Positions 20,829 through 29,514 of a DNA stretch of 61,980 bases are shown here, in pieces. The translations under genes and the position numbers were made by a program. Source of the DNA: RUG563 sp024681215 (GTDB lineage: Bacteria; Bacillota; Clostridia; Christensenellales; Aristaeellaceae); contig JAILBG010000052.1 in assembly GCA_024681215.1 (NCBI GenBank), positions 1-61,980 of the forward strand, read 5' to 3'. Every line of letters starts with the position of its first letter. The stretch's first letter is position 1. The notes under the pieces are model-generated. The model did no database searches. It was not told where the DNA came from and worked only from the letters and a program-made list of their open reading frames with translations.

Positions 20829-22601
20829 ATGGTCCAGACCAGAATGAAGCTCCGGGATCTGCTCCGGCGCTTCCTGCCTTATTACGGAAAATACAAAAAA
20901 GAGATCGCCTTCGATCTGTGCTGCGCGCTGCTGACCACGGGATGCGAGATCATTTTTCCCCTGATCGTCCGCGCCATCACCAATCAGGCGGTGAAGGATT
21001 ACACCGCCATCACCGCCGATTGGGTGCTGAAGCTGGGGGCGCTGTATCTGCTCCTTAGGATCATCGACACCGCGGCCAACCACTTCATGCAGTACTGGGG
21101 CCACATCACCGGCGCCAAGCTGGAAACGGACATGCGCACGGACCTGTTCAACCACCTGCAGCAGCTGTCCTTTTCCTATTACAACGAAACCAAGGTGGGC
21201 CAGATCATGGCCCGCATCACCTCGGACCTGTTCGACGTCACCGAATTCGCCCATCACTGTCCGGAGGAGATCCTGATCTCCTCCGTCAAGATCACGGCGT
21301 CCTTCATCATCCTGTGCGGCATGAACGCCCAGCTGACGCTGATGGTGTTCGTGCTGCTGCCCTTCATGCTGGTGGGCACCCGCTATTTCCGCCGCAAGAT
21401 GCGCGCCGCCTTCAAGGACGCGCGGCACCAGGTGGGCGAGATCAACGCCCAGGTGGAGGACAGCCTGCTGGGGGTGCGGGTGGTGCGCTCCTTTGCCAAC
21501 GAGGATCTGGAGATCGAAAAATTTGGCGAGGGGAACCGCAAATTTTTCGGCTTCAAGCAAAAGCAGTACCGCTACATGGCCGGGTTCAACACGGTGACCC
21601 GGCTGTTCGACGGGCTCATGTACATCACCGTGGTGGTGATGGGCGCGCTGTTCCTCAAAGACGGCAGGATCGGCGTGGGCGAATACACGGCGTACCTGCT
21701 CTATATCTCCACCCTCCTCACCTCCATCCGCCGCATCGTGGATTTCTCCGAGCAGTTCGAGCGCGGCATGACGGGCATCGAGCGCTTCTGCGAGATCATG
21801 GACGCCCCGGTGGAGATCAGGGACAACCCCGGCGCGAAGGACATCGGGGAGGTCCGGGGCGAGGTGTGCTTTGAAAAGGTGGGCTTCCATTATTCCGACG
21901 ATCCCGCCCACGAGGTGCTCTCCCAGGTGGACATGCGCATCCTGCCGGGCCAGAACGTGGCGCTGGTGGGCCCCAGCGGCGCGGGAAAAACCACGTTGTG
22001 CAATCTGATCCCCCGGTTTTACGACGTGACCTCCGGCCGCATCACCATCGACGGCAAGGACATCCAGGGGATCACGCTGCATTCCCTCCGCAACGCCATC
22101 GGCATGGTGCAGCAGGAAGTGTATCTCTTTTCCGGCACCGTTCGGGAAAACATTTCCTACGGCAAGCCCGGCGCCACCGACGAAGAGATCGTCCTGGCCG
22201 CCAAACGCGCCGGAGCCCACGAATTCGTATCGAAGCTGCCCAACGGCTACGATACCTACATCGGCGAGCGGGGCGTGAAGCTCTCCGGCGGGCAGAAACA
22301 GCGGCTGTCCATCGCCCGGGTGTTCCTGAAGAACCCGCCCATCCTGATCCTGGACGAGGCCACCAGCTCCCTGGACAACGAAAGCGAGCTGCTGGTGCAG
22401 AAATCCCTGGAGGAGCTGGCCAAGGGCCGCACCACCTTCACCATCGCCCACCGGCTCACCACCATCCGCAACGCAGACGTGATCTGGGTGCTGACGGAAA
22501 AGGGCATCGAGGAAATGGGCACCCACGAAGAGCTGATGAAAAAGGGCGGCATCTATTATTCCCTGTACAGCCTGTACGCCGGAAAAGGCAGCGCGGACTG
22601 A
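20829..22601 (+). CDS. ABC transporter, fused permease/ATPase (exporter type)
   Basis: Half-transporter of 590 residues: six membrane segments in the first 320, then an ATPase with Walker A GPSGAGKTT, Q-loop, signature LSGGQKQR, Walker B ILILDEATS and a switch His in AHRLTT. It probably works as a homodimer of the multidrug/lipid exporter type. It begins 16 bases after the barstar gene and could be read from the same transcript. A role in exporting the RNase is not supported, because the RNase has its own Sec-type signal. A bidirectional terminator follows. Confidence 0.92.
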   Translation: MVQTRMKLRDLLRRFLPYYGKYKKEIAFDLCCALLTTGCEIIFPLIVRAITNQAVKDYTAITADWVLKLGALYLLLRIIDTAANHFMQYWGHITGAKLETDMRTDLFNHLQQLSFSYYNETKVGQIMARITSDLFDVTEFAHHCPEEILISSVKITASFIILCGMNAQLTLMVFVLLPFMLVGTRYFRRKMRAAFKDARHQVGEINAQVEDSLLGVRVVRSFANEDLEIEKFGEGNRKFFGFKQKQYRYMAGFNTVTRLFDGLMYITVVVMGALFLKDGRIGVGEYTAYLLYISTLLTSIRRIVDFSEQFERGMTGIERFCEIMDAPVEIRDNPGAKDIGEVRGEVCFEKVGFHYSDDPAHEVLSQVDMRILPGQNVALVGPSGAGKTTLCNLIPRFYDVTSGRITIDGKDIQGITLHSLRNAIGMVQQEVYLFSGTVRENISYGKPGATDEEIVLAAKRAGAHEFVSKLPNGYDTYIGERGVKLSGGQKQRLSIARVFLKNPPILILDEATSSLDNESELLVQKSLEELAKGRTTFTIAHRLTTIRNADVIWVLTEKGIEEMGTHEELMKKGGIYYSLYSLYAGKGSAD

Positions 22602-22614
22602 ACGGCGGCATAAG

Positions 22615-22660
22615 AAAAACGGCAGACGGGAGAAGGCTTCTCCCTCGCTGCCGCTTTTTT
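22615..22660. terminator. Bidirectional intrinsic terminator
   Basis: CGGCAG (22620–22625) pairs with CTGCCG (22648–22653), and the inner GGGAGAAG with CTTCTCCC. The left flank is an A run and the right flank six T. It separates the convergent ABC exporter and 5-formyl-THF cyclo-ligase genes, and its tail touches the cyclo-ligase stop codon. Confidence 0.88.
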
Positions 22661-23216
22661 ATTCTGCGTAAATATTTGCTTCCGTGATCACCGCGTCCAT
22701 CCCCACGTCCGTTTCGTCCATGGGGATGCCGTCGGTCAGCAGTTTTTCAAAGCACAGGCAGATTTTTACCGCCCGCGTCCCCGGCAGGAACGCGTCGTAA
22801 TAACCGCCGCCGTGGCCCAGGCGGCTTCCGTCCTTTCCCGCCGCCACGCAGGGGATCAGCGCCAGGTCGATTTCCTGCGGCGGCACGGCTTCCGCCTCCG
22901 GCCCCGGGGCGGGGATGTCCAGGCGGCCGGGGCGCAGATCCTTCCGGCTGCGGATCGCCGCCGCGTCCATCCGGGGCGGTTTTTCACACCGGGGCACGCA
23001 GACGCGCTTTCCGTCCGCCAGCGCCCGGCCGATGAGGGCGGCCGTATCCGGCTCCGCGGGCATGCTGACATACAAAAACACCGTGCGGGCCTGCCGGTAT
23101 GCCTCCAGCGCCAGCACCCGATCCCGGATGGCCGCGCTGTTTTCCGCCCGCTCCCGGGCGGTCATGCCCTCCGCGATCCCCCGGGCGCGAAGGCGCAGCG
23201 CTTCCTTTTCCGTCAC
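22659..23216 (-). CDS. 5-formyltetrahydrofolate cyclo-ligase
   Basis: Enzyme of 185 residues converting 5-formyl-THF to 5,10-methenyl-THF with ATP. The family's C-terminal motif is intact: LIPCVAAGKDGSRLGHGGGYYD, with its Gly-rich loop. The N terminus (KEALRLRARGIAEGM) is the usual basic helix. It starts with GTG, overlapping the stop of the upstream M42 gene as GTGA, so it is the last gene of the M42 operon. Folate repair is unrelated to peptide breakdown, so the coupling is probably a housekeeping operon. Confidence 0.92.
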   Translation of the reverse strand: MTEKEALRLRARGIAEGMTARERAENSAAIRDRVLALEAYRQARTVFLYVSMPAEPDTAALIGRALADGKRVCVPRCEKPPRMDAAAIRSRKDLRPGRLDIPAPGPEAEAVPPQEIDLALIPCVAAGKDGSRLGHGGGYYDAFLPGTRAVKICLCFEKLLTDGIPMDETDVGMDAVITEANIYAE

Positions 23217-24211
23217 GCGCCGAAATCCCCGTTCACGAATTCCTTGAGGATTTCAAGCGCCCCGTCCATATCCCGCATGTCGATGACCTCGCAGGCGGAA
23301 TGGACGTAGCGGCAGGGGATGGACAGCGTCCCCGCCGGCACGCCGCCCCGGGAGTGCTGGATGGCCGCCCCGTCGGTGCCGCCGAAGGGCAGGATCTCGC
23401 GCTGATACGGCACGCCCGCCTTTTCCGCCGCGGCGATCAGGGCGTCCCGGACGCAGGGGGTGGCGATCATGGACCGGTCCATGAATTTGACGGCCGCGCC
23501 CTCCCCCAGCTTCACCGCGGGCAGCTTCACCTCCGGGGTGTCCCCCCAGGCGGTGACGTCGATGCCCACGCCTAAATCCGGCGCGATCCGGAAAGCGGCG
23601 GCGGCGGCGCCCCGGGTGCCCACCTCCTCCTGAACGGAGAACACAGCGGCGATATCGTTCCGGGGCGTCCCGATCTGCATCACCAGTTCCGCCAGCAGCG
23701 CGCAGGCGCAGCGGTCGTCCATGGCGGGGGCGGCGATGCGATGCTTGCCCAGGGGGATGATCTCCGGCGCGAACACGCAGGCGTCCCCCAGGTTCACCAT
23801 GGTCAGGGCTTCCGCCTTGTCCTTCGCCCCGATATCCACGAACAGATGCTGCATCCCGGCGGTCTCGCCCTTGGTGGGCTGGCACACGGCCACGCCGTGA
23901 ACGCCGCTACCGAACACCACATGGCGGCAGCGCATGCTGTCCACCGACACGCCGCCCACGGGCGTGACCCTGAGATACCCTTCGTCCTCGATGTCCGTCA
24001 CCACCAGGCCGATATGGTCCATGTGGGCGGAGAACATGATGGTTTTCCCGTTTTCCCGGCCCTTCTTTTCCACGATCAGGTTGCCCATCACATCGGTGCA
24101 GATGCTGTCCGCGTGCTCCCTGAGCATAGCCGTGAGCACGTCCGCCACCCGGGTCTCCTGGCCCGAGGGGCCGTACACGGAAAGCACTGTTTTCAACGTA
24201 TCCAATAACAT
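23213..24211 (-). CDS. M42 family glutamyl/leucyl-type aminopeptidase, copy 3
   Basis: Metallo-aminopeptidase of 332 residues; family members form large dodecameric shells that trim peptides. The zinc-site series is visible: AHMDHIG, DDRCACALL, the catalytic pair in QEEVGTRGA, GIDVTAWGD and the final His in YVHSACE. The frame is open for 105 codons further upstream, but that stretch is the shadow of the previous gene; ATG at 24211 has AGGAGG. It is the third of three tandem M42 genes, lies 20 bases after copy 2, and is coupled to the cyclo-ligase gene downstream. Confidence 0.92.
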   Translation of the reverse strand: MLLDTLKTVLSVYGPSGQETRVADVLTAMLREHADSICTDVMGNLIVEKKGRENGKTIMFSAHMDHIGLVVTDIEDEGYLRVTPVGGVSVDSMRCRHVVFGSGVHGVAVCQPTKGETAGMQHLFVDIGAKDKAEALTMVNLGDACVFAPEIIPLGKHRIAAPAMDDRCACALLAELVMQIGTPRNDIAAVFSVQEEVGTRGAAAAAFRIAPDLGVGIDVTAWGDTPEVKLPAVKLGEGAAVKFMDRSMIATPCVRDALIAAAEKAGVPYQREILPFGGTDGAAIQHSRGGVPAGTLSIPCRYVHSACEVIDMRDMDGALEILKEFVNGDFGA

Positions 24212-24231
24212 TTTCTTTTCCTCCTGTCGTC

Positions 24232-25236
24232 TCACGCGTTTTCCGCGTATGCCCGGGCCAAAGCAAGCTGGGCTTCGATATCGCTGAGCTTCGCCACGGA
24301 GCTGGGCCCGTGGATGTAGCGGCAGGGCACGGACAGCACGCAGGTCCTGACCCCTTCCCGGCTGCGCTGGTACGCCCCGGCGTCGTTGCCGCCGGTGGCC
24401 CCGCGCTTCACCTGATGGGCGACGCCCTTTTTCTCCGCCAGCTCCATCAGCTCCCGGTACAATTCCCCGTTGGCGATGGACGCCCGGTCCATGAAGGAGA
24501 CGGCGACGCCCTTCCCCGGCTCGCATACGGTGCGGGTTTTGTCCGCGTCGCCCATGTCCCCGGCAGTGGTGCCCTCCAGCACGATCACCGTATCGGCCTT
24601 GGCCTCAAAGGCCGCGCCCGTGGCGCCCCGCAGTCCCACCTCCTCCTGGGTGACGAAGGCGCAGGTCACGTCCGCGTCGTATTCGTTTTCCAGGAGCCTG
24701 AGCAGGTTCCAGCAGCCCACCCGATCGTCCAGGGCCTTGGAGACCACGCACCCGTCGCCGAATTCCTGATAGCCGGTATCGAAGTACGCATAGCTGCCCG
24801 GCGGGCAGTCTGCAAGCGCCTCATCCTTCTCTTTGGCCCCGATGTCGATATAGAGGTTTTCGTAGTCCAATACGCGCTTGCGGTCCTCGGGGCTCTGCAG
24901 GTGGATGGCCAGGGCGCCGATGACGCCCTTCACATTCTTGTCCCCCACCGTCACGTATTTGCTCACCGTCACCCGGGGATCGATGCCCCCCACGGGCCGG
25001 AAAATGAGCAGCCCGTCGTCGGTAGCGTCCAGGATGATGAAGCCCACCTCGTCCATATGGGCGCTGAACAGGATGTGCCGCCTGCCCGTCCTGCCCTTCT
25101 TGAAGGCGATCACGTTGCCCATCCGGTCGATCCGGACGCTGTCGCACAGGGGCCTGGCCGCTTCCATCACGGCCTTGCGCACCGCGCCTTCCCGGCCGGA
25201 AGCGCCGTTGAGTTCACAAAGGGTTTTCAGGTCCAT
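24232..25236 (-). CDS. M42 family aminopeptidase, copy 2
   Basis: Protein of 334 residues with the same ligand series as its neighbours: SAHMDEVGF, LDDRVGCWNLL, TQEEVGLRGA, an acidic residue in VLEGTTAGD, and the terminal His in YIHGPSS. Here the residue after the third acidic position differs from copies 1 and 3 (EGTTAGD rather than DxxxxD), which hints at altered metal or substrate preference. Its start lies inside the end of copy 1 (10-base overlap). Confidence 0.9.
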   Translation of the reverse strand: MDLKTLCELNGASGREGAVRKAVMEAARPLCDSVRIDRMGNVIAFKKGRTGRRHILFSAHMDEVGFIILDATDDGLLIFRPVGGIDPRVTVSKYVTVGDKNVKGVIGALAIHLQSPEDRKRVLDYENLYIDIGAKEKDEALADCPPGSYAYFDTGYQEFGDGCVVSKALDDRVGCWNLLRLLENEYDADVTCAFVTQEEVGLRGATGAAFEAKADTVIVLEGTTAGDMGDADKTRTVCEPGKGVAVSFMDRASIANGELYRELMELAEKKGVAHQVKRGATGGNDAGAYQRSREGVRTCVLSVPCRYIHGPSSVAKLSDIEAQLALARAYAENA

Positions 25237-26267
25237 AATTCACCCTCCCAGCTTTCGTCGATCTGCGCCAGGTAATGGGCCAGCAGCCGCGCGCCTTCCT
25301 TGAGGGCGTGCATATCGAAGGTTTCCACGTTGGTGTGCATGTATTTGATAGGCAGGGACAAAAGCACCGTGGGCACCCCCGCCCGGGTGACGGACAGGTC
25401 GTCCGCGTCCGTGCTGGTATAGCGCGGGGTCACCTCGATCTGCAGCTCGATGCCGTTATCCTTGGCGGTCTCTTCCAGCTTCTTCACCAGGAAGGGATTG
25501 AGGAACGGCCCCTTGCTGGTGACCAGCGAGGTGATTTTGCTGGTGGAATTCCGGGGCGCGCCGGGGGTGTCCGCGTGGCACACGTCGAAGGCCACGCCCA
25601 GATCCGGCGCCAGGGCGAAGCCTGCCACCGTCGCGCCGTAGCTGCCGATCTCCTCCTGGCAGGTGGCCACGAAATACAGATCCGCGGTGTGCTTCATATC
25701 CTTGAGCCGCCGGGCCGCGTCCAGCATGATGGCCACGCAGCCCCGGTCGTCCACCGTTTTGGCGGCCACCCGGCCGTTTTTCATTTCCACCCAGCGGTAT
25801 TCAAAGCACACCGTGTCCCCCACGCGCACCCTGCTCCGCACCTGCTCCGCGTCCATGCCCAGGTCCACGAACAGAGTTTCCCAGGTATAGTTGTTTTTCC
25901 GGTCCGCTTCCTTCAGCAGATGCGGCGGCGTCGCCCCCACGACGCCCGGCAGCATGCCCTCCTTCGCGTACACCCGCACCCGCATGCCGGGCAGCACCCG
26001 GGGATCCACGCCGCCCACGCTCTGCAGCCGGAGGGAGCCGTCCTTCTCGATCTTGCTCACCATCATGCCGATCTCGTCCAGGTGGGCGCAGATCAGCACC
26101 TTGGGGCCGCTTCCCTTTTTGTGGGCCACCACGCAGTTGAGCGGCGTGATCTCCACCTCGTCCGCATAGGGCGCGAACGCCCCGGCGATATACTCCGCCG
26201 CGGCGCGCTCATTGCCCGTCACGCCGGGAATGGCCGTCGCTTCCTTCAAAAAATCTTCCGTTTTCAT
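25227..26267 (-). CDS. M42 family aminopeptidase, copy 1
   Basis: Protein of 346 residues; ligands are visible as CAHLDEIGM, DDRGCVAIM, CQEEIGSYGA, FDVCHADTPG and YMHTNVE. The order of metal ligands and the PA-like insert near residues 75–170 are typical of M42. The open frame extends 80 codons upstream without family resemblance; the ATG at 26267 with a GGGAGG site about 12 bases upstream is the likely start. First gene of the run M42–M42–M42–cyclo-ligase. A TATAAT box lies about 40 bases upstream without a clear -35. Confidence 0.9.
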   Translation of the reverse strand: MKTEDFLKEATAIPGVTGNERAAAEYIAGAFAPYADEVEITPLNCVVAHKKGSGPKVLICAHLDEIGMMVSKIEKDGSLRLQSVGGVDPRVLPGMRVRVYAKEGMLPGVVGATPPHLLKEADRKNNYTWETLFVDLGMDAEQVRSRVRVGDTVCFEYRWVEMKNGRVAAKTVDDRGCVAIMLDAARRLKDMKHTADLYFVATCQEEIGSYGATVAGFALAPDLGVAFDVCHADTPGAPRNSTSKITSLVTSKGPFLNPFLVKKLEETAKDNGIELQIEVTPRYTSTDADDLSVTRAGVPTVLLSLPIKYMHTNVETFDMHALKEGARLLAHYLAQIDESWEGELWT

Positions 26268-26334
26268 GGGTGATGCTTTCCTCCCTTGGATAATCCGCTT
26301 CCGATTATACATCATTTCGCCGGAAAAGTACAGC

Positions 26335-26369
26335 AAAAAAGGCGGGCCTGCCCTTTCAGGCGGCCCGCC
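26335..26369 (-). terminator. Intrinsic terminator of ecfA1-ecfA2-ecfT
   Basis: On the minus strand a GGCGGGCC/GGCCCGCC stem (26369–26341) is followed by six T (26340–26335). It closes the ECF operon before the M42 promoter region. Confidence 0.85.
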
Positions 26370-26380
26370 CCGCAGCACGG

Positions 26381-27187
26381 TCAGAACAGCCGGTTCACCA
26401 GCGCCACGCACAGGATCAGCACGGCCACCCACAGGCAGGCCCAGTAATCCCTTTCCTCGCACTTGAGCACCCGCAGCCGGGTGCGTCCCTCGCCGCCGTG
26501 ATAGCACCGGGCTTCCATGGCCATGGCCAGGTCCCCGGCCCGGCGGAAGGCGCTGACGAACAGGGGCACCAGCAGCGGCACCATCGCTTTTGCCCGCTTG
26601 AACAGATTGCCGGATTCAAAGTCCGCGCCCCGGGCGGTCTGGGCCTTCATGATCTTGTCGGCCTCCTCCAGCAGCGTGGGGATGAAGCGCAGGGCAATGG
26701 TCATCATCATGGCCATTTCATGGGCGGGGAAGCGGATCACCTTGAGGGGCGAAAGCAGCCTCTCCAGCCCGTCGGTGAGGGCGATGGGCGCGGTGGTCAG
26801 CGTCAGCAGGCTGGAAAACAGCACCAGCAGCACCAGCCGCAGGGAATACCGCACCGCGGTGATCACCGATTCCCGCTTGATCACCGCAAATCCCAGGTCC
26901 ATCAGCGGCGTCTCCCCGGGCAGGAAAAACAGGTTCATCACGAACGTCAATATCAGGATGAAGCGCAGGGGCTTTAAGCCCTTGATCATCAGCTTCACCG
27001 GCACCCGGGAAAGCCGGGCCGCCAGCGCCAGGAACACCATCACCGGCACCAAGGCCATCAGATTCTGCGCCAGGAACACGGCTACGATGGACGCGATCAG
27101 CAGCACGATCTTGATCCGGGGGTCCATCTTGTGCACTTCGCTGTCCACGGGGTAGTACTGGCCCAGGGTGATGTTATTGAACGCCAT
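26381..27187 (-). CDS. ecfT: ECF transporter transmembrane subunit EcfT
   Basis: Scaffold subunit of 268 residues with about five to six membrane segments. The two Ala-Arg motifs that contact the ATPases are present in the coupling helices: QTARGADFE and MEARCYHGG. Together with EcfA1/A2 it energises vitamin or metal uptake through interchangeable substrate-binding S components. No S component is encoded in the window, so the substrate cannot be named; this is the shared group II type module. The start overlaps the end of ecfA2 by 14 bases. Confidence 0.95.
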   Translation of the reverse strand: MAFNNITLGQYYPVDSEVHKMDPRIKIVLLIASIVAVFLAQNLMALVPVMVFLALAARLSRVPVKLMIKGLKPLRFILILTFVMNLFFLPGETPLMDLGFAVIKRESVITAVRYSLRLVLLVLFSSLLTLTTAPIALTDGLERLLSPLKVIRFPAHEMAMMMTIALRFIPTLLEEADKIMKAQTARGADFESGNLFKRAKAMVPLLVPLFVSAFRRAGDLAMAMEARCYHGGEGRTRLRVLKCEERDYWACLWVAVLILCVALVNRLF

Positions 27188-28043
27188 GGGCTTTCCCCCC
27201 TTTCCACAGGGCCAGCAGCGCGTCGAAGGCCTGGTCCTCCCGGAACATTTCCTCCGGGCAGGCCACGCCCTTCCTGCGCAGCAGCATCCCGATCCTGCAC
27301 ACGGAGGGCACGTCCAGCCCCATGCTTTCCAGGCGCTCGCCGTGGCGGAAGATCTCCTCCGGCGTGCCCTCCATGGCGATGGCGCCCTTTTCCATCACCA
27401 CCGCCCGATCGGCGAACCGGGCCACGTCGTCCATGGAATGGGAGATCATCACCACCGTGGTGCCCTGGCTGTGCAGATGGGAAATCAGCTGCAGCATGTC
27501 CTCCCGGCTCTGGGGATCCAGCCCCGCGGCGGGCTCGTCCAGCACCAGCACCTCCGGCCGCATGGCGAGCACCCCCGCCATGGCCGCCCGGCGCATCTGC
27601 CCGCCGGACAGCTCAAAGGGCGATTTTTCCGCGATGCCGGGATCGGACAGGCCCACCCGTTCCAGGGCCTCCTCCACCCGTTCTTTGATCTCGTCTTCCG
27701 AAAGCCCCAGGTTCCTGGGGCCGAAAGCCACGTCCTTGAATACCGTTTCCTCAAACAGCTGATGCTCCGGATACTGGAACACCAATCCCACCGCCCGGCG
27801 CAGGTCCTTCCGGTTGAAGCCTTTCTCGTGGATGTCCTTTCCGTCCAGCAGCACCCGGCCCTCCGTGGGCTTGAGCAGGCCGTTGATATGCTGGGCCAGG
27901 GTGGATTTTCCGCAGCCGGTATGCCCGATCAGCGCCAGGAATTCCCCGGGGCGGATCTCCAGCGTCACATCCCGGATGGCGGTGGCCTGGAAGGGACTGC
28001 CGGGCTGATAGGTATGCGTCACATGATCCAATCGGATCAGCAC
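27174..28043 (-). CDS. ecfA2: ECF transporter ATPase EcfA2
   Basis: ATPase of 289 residues with Walker A GHTGCGKST, Q-loop FQYPEHQLFEETVFKDVAFGPRN split in the usual way, signature LSGGQMRRAAMAGVLAM and Walker B VLVLDEPAAGLDP. The FQYPEHQLFEETV stretch is typical of EcfA2. It overlaps ecfA1 by 7 bases and ecfT by 14, so the three subunits are made together. Confidence 0.93.
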   Translation of the reverse strand: MLIRLDHVTHTYQPGSPFQATAIRDVTLEIRPGEFLALIGHTGCGKSTLAQHINGLLKPTEGRVLLDGKDIHEKGFNRKDLRRAVGLVFQYPEHQLFEETVFKDVAFGPRNLGLSEDEIKERVEEALERVGLSDPGIAEKSPFELSGGQMRRAAMAGVLAMRPEVLVLDEPAAGLDPQSREDMLQLISHLHSQGTTVVMISHSMDDVARFADRAVVMEKGAIAMEGTPEEIFRHGERLESMGLDVPSVCRIGMLLRRKGVACPEEMFREDQAFDALLALWKGGKAHGVQ

Positions 28044-28870
28044 AGCTTCGCCACCTCCTCCGCCATTTCCTCCGGGGTCAGGATGCCCTCGGGCAGGGGC
28101 ATCCCCGCCTTCCGCAGCCGCCGGGCCAGCCGGGCCGTCACCGGCGCGTCCAGGCGGTATTCGCGCAGCTTCTCTTCCTGGGAAAAGACCTCCCGGGGCG
28201 TGCCGCTCATGACGATCTGCCCGTCGTGCATCACGTGCACCCGGTCCGCCTCCACGGCTTCTTCCATAAAATGCGTAATCCAGATCACCGTGATCCCCTT
28301 CTCCCGGTTCAGCCGCTTCACGGCGGTCAGCACCTCCCGGCGGCCCCGGGGATCCAGCATGGCGGTGGATTCGTCAAAAATAATGGCTTCCGGCTCCATG
28401 GCCAGCACGCCGGCGATGGCCACCCGCTGCTTCTGCCCGCCGGACAGAAGATGGGGCGCCCTCTCCGCGTATTCCATCATGCCCACGTCCACCAGCGCCC
28501 GTTCGATCCGCCCGGGCATTTCCTCCGTGGGCACGCCGATGTTCTCCAGCCCGAAGGCCACGTCCTCCCGGACCACGGTGGCCACCAGCTGATTGTCCGG
28601 ATTCTGGAACACCATGCCCGCCCGGCGGCGGATCTCCCAGGTGTTCTTTTCATCCCGGGTGTCCATGCCGCAGACGGTGACCGTGCCCTCCGTGGGGGTA
28701 TACAGGCCGTTCATCAATTTGGCCATGGTGGATTTCCCGCTGCCGTTGCGCCCCAGCACCGCGTGAAATTCGCCGAAGGGGACGGACAGCGTCACGTCCC
28801 GGACGGCCAGGGGGGCGTCCTCGTCATAGGAAAAGGATACGTGATCCAGGGTAAAAATGGCGTCTGCCAT
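28037..28870 (-). CDS. ecfA1: ECF transporter ATPase EcfA1
   Basis: ATPase of 277 residues with Walker A GRNGSGKST, FQNPDNQLVATVV (typical EcfA1), signature LSGGQKQRVAIAGVLAM and Walker B AIIFDESTAMLDP. First gene of the ECF operon. Upstream bases 28871–29040 are shared with the divergent yajC promoter; no strong promoter for this strand was identified there. Confidence 0.93.
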   Translation of the reverse strand: MADAIFTLDHVSFSYDEDAPLAVRDVTLSVPFGEFHAVLGRNGSGKSTMAKLMNGLYTPTEGTVTVCGMDTRDEKNTWEIRRRAGMVFQNPDNQLVATVVREDVAFGLENIGVPTEEMPGRIERALVDVGMMEYAERAPHLLSGGQKQRVAIAGVLAMEPEAIIFDESTAMLDPRGRREVLTAVKRLNREKGITVIWITHFMEEAVEADRVHVMHDGQIVMSGTPREVFSQEEKLREYRLDAPVTARLARRLRKAGMPLPEGILTPEEMAEEVAKLC

Positions 28871-28977
28871 GATGTTTCCTCTTTCCCGGTGGTTTTTTCG
28901 CCCGCGGGCGCAGGCAGATTATACCACATCCCCCCGCCCCGCGCAAGGACGGCGCGCCTCCCGGGAAAACTTTGGGC

Positions 28978-29006
28978 TTTACACAAACGAATTTTCATTA
29001 TATAAT
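28978..29006 (+). promoter_or_regulatory. Strong sigma-A promoter of yajC
   Basis: TTTACA (28978–28983), a 17-base spacer and a perfect TATAAT (29001–29006). Transcription would begin near 29013, with an AAAGGCGG ribosome binding site before the ATG at 29044. Confidence 0.85.
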
Positions 29007-29043
29007 GTTCAGGTACAATCCTTGAAAGGCGGTATTCACGAAA

Positions 29044-29439
29044 ATGTTGATGAATTTGCTGTTCGGCGTCGCCCAGGCACAGGAAGCCACCACCACCCAG
29101 GGCTCCGCGACGGAGCTCGCGTCTGCCAGCCCGCTGGCTTCCCTGGCGGGGATGCTGCTGCCCCTGATCCTGATGGTCGTGATCTTTTATTTCATGCTGA
29201 TCCGGCCCCAGCGCAAGAAGGACAAGAAGGTAAAGGAAATGCTCAATAACCTCAAGCCCGGTGATCTGGTGACCACCATCGGCGGCATTTTCGGCACCAT
29301 CGTATCCATCCGCGAGGACCGCATCACCCTGGCCATCGGGCAGAAGAACGCCCAGGCCACTGAAATGACCGTGGCCCGCTGGGCCATCCGCCAGGTGGAA
29401 GAAGTCACCGTGGAAAACGACGGCGAGATCCTGGCCTGA
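29044..29439 (+). CDS. yajC: Preprotein translocase accessory subunit YajC
   Basis: Protein of 131 residues with one membrane segment (about 35–57) followed by the signature FYFMLIRPQRKKDKK and a small beta domain (PGDLVTTIGGIFGTIVSI). It associates with SecDF-YidC at the translocon. The N-terminal extension before the membrane helix (about 30 Ala/Thr/Ser-rich residues) is longer than in many homologues. Usually yajC sits beside secD or tgt; here it is alone behind its own strong promoter and terminator. Confidence 0.93.
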   Translation: MLMNLLFGVAQAQEATTTQGSATELASASPLASLAGMLLPLILMVVIFYFMLIRPQRKKDKKVKEMLNNLKPGDLVTTIGGIFGTIVSIREDRITLAIGQKNAQATEMTVARWAIRQVEEVTVENDGEILA

Positions 29440-29456
29440 CGAAAAAAACGATAGGA

Positions 29457-29498
29457 AAAGGCCTGCCGGCGCGTTCGCCGCACCGCGGGCCTTTTTTT
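29457..29498 (+). terminator. Intrinsic terminator of yajC
   Basis: An AAAAGGCC…GGGCCTTTT stem with an inner GGCG/CGCC pairing ends in seven T (29492–29498). The mntP ribosome binding site begins right after it. Confidence 0.85.
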
Positions 29499-29514
29499 GC
29501 AGGGAAGGGCTTTT

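Noticed and set aside
20823..22526. A 567-codon minus-strand frame opposite the ABC exporter
   Set aside because: Shadow frame; the exporter on the plus strand has all ABC motifs.
20829..22601. Dedicated exporter for the barnase-like protein
   Set aside because: The RNase has its own N-terminal export signal, and the transporter lacks a leader-peptidase domain; shared transcription alone is weak evidence.
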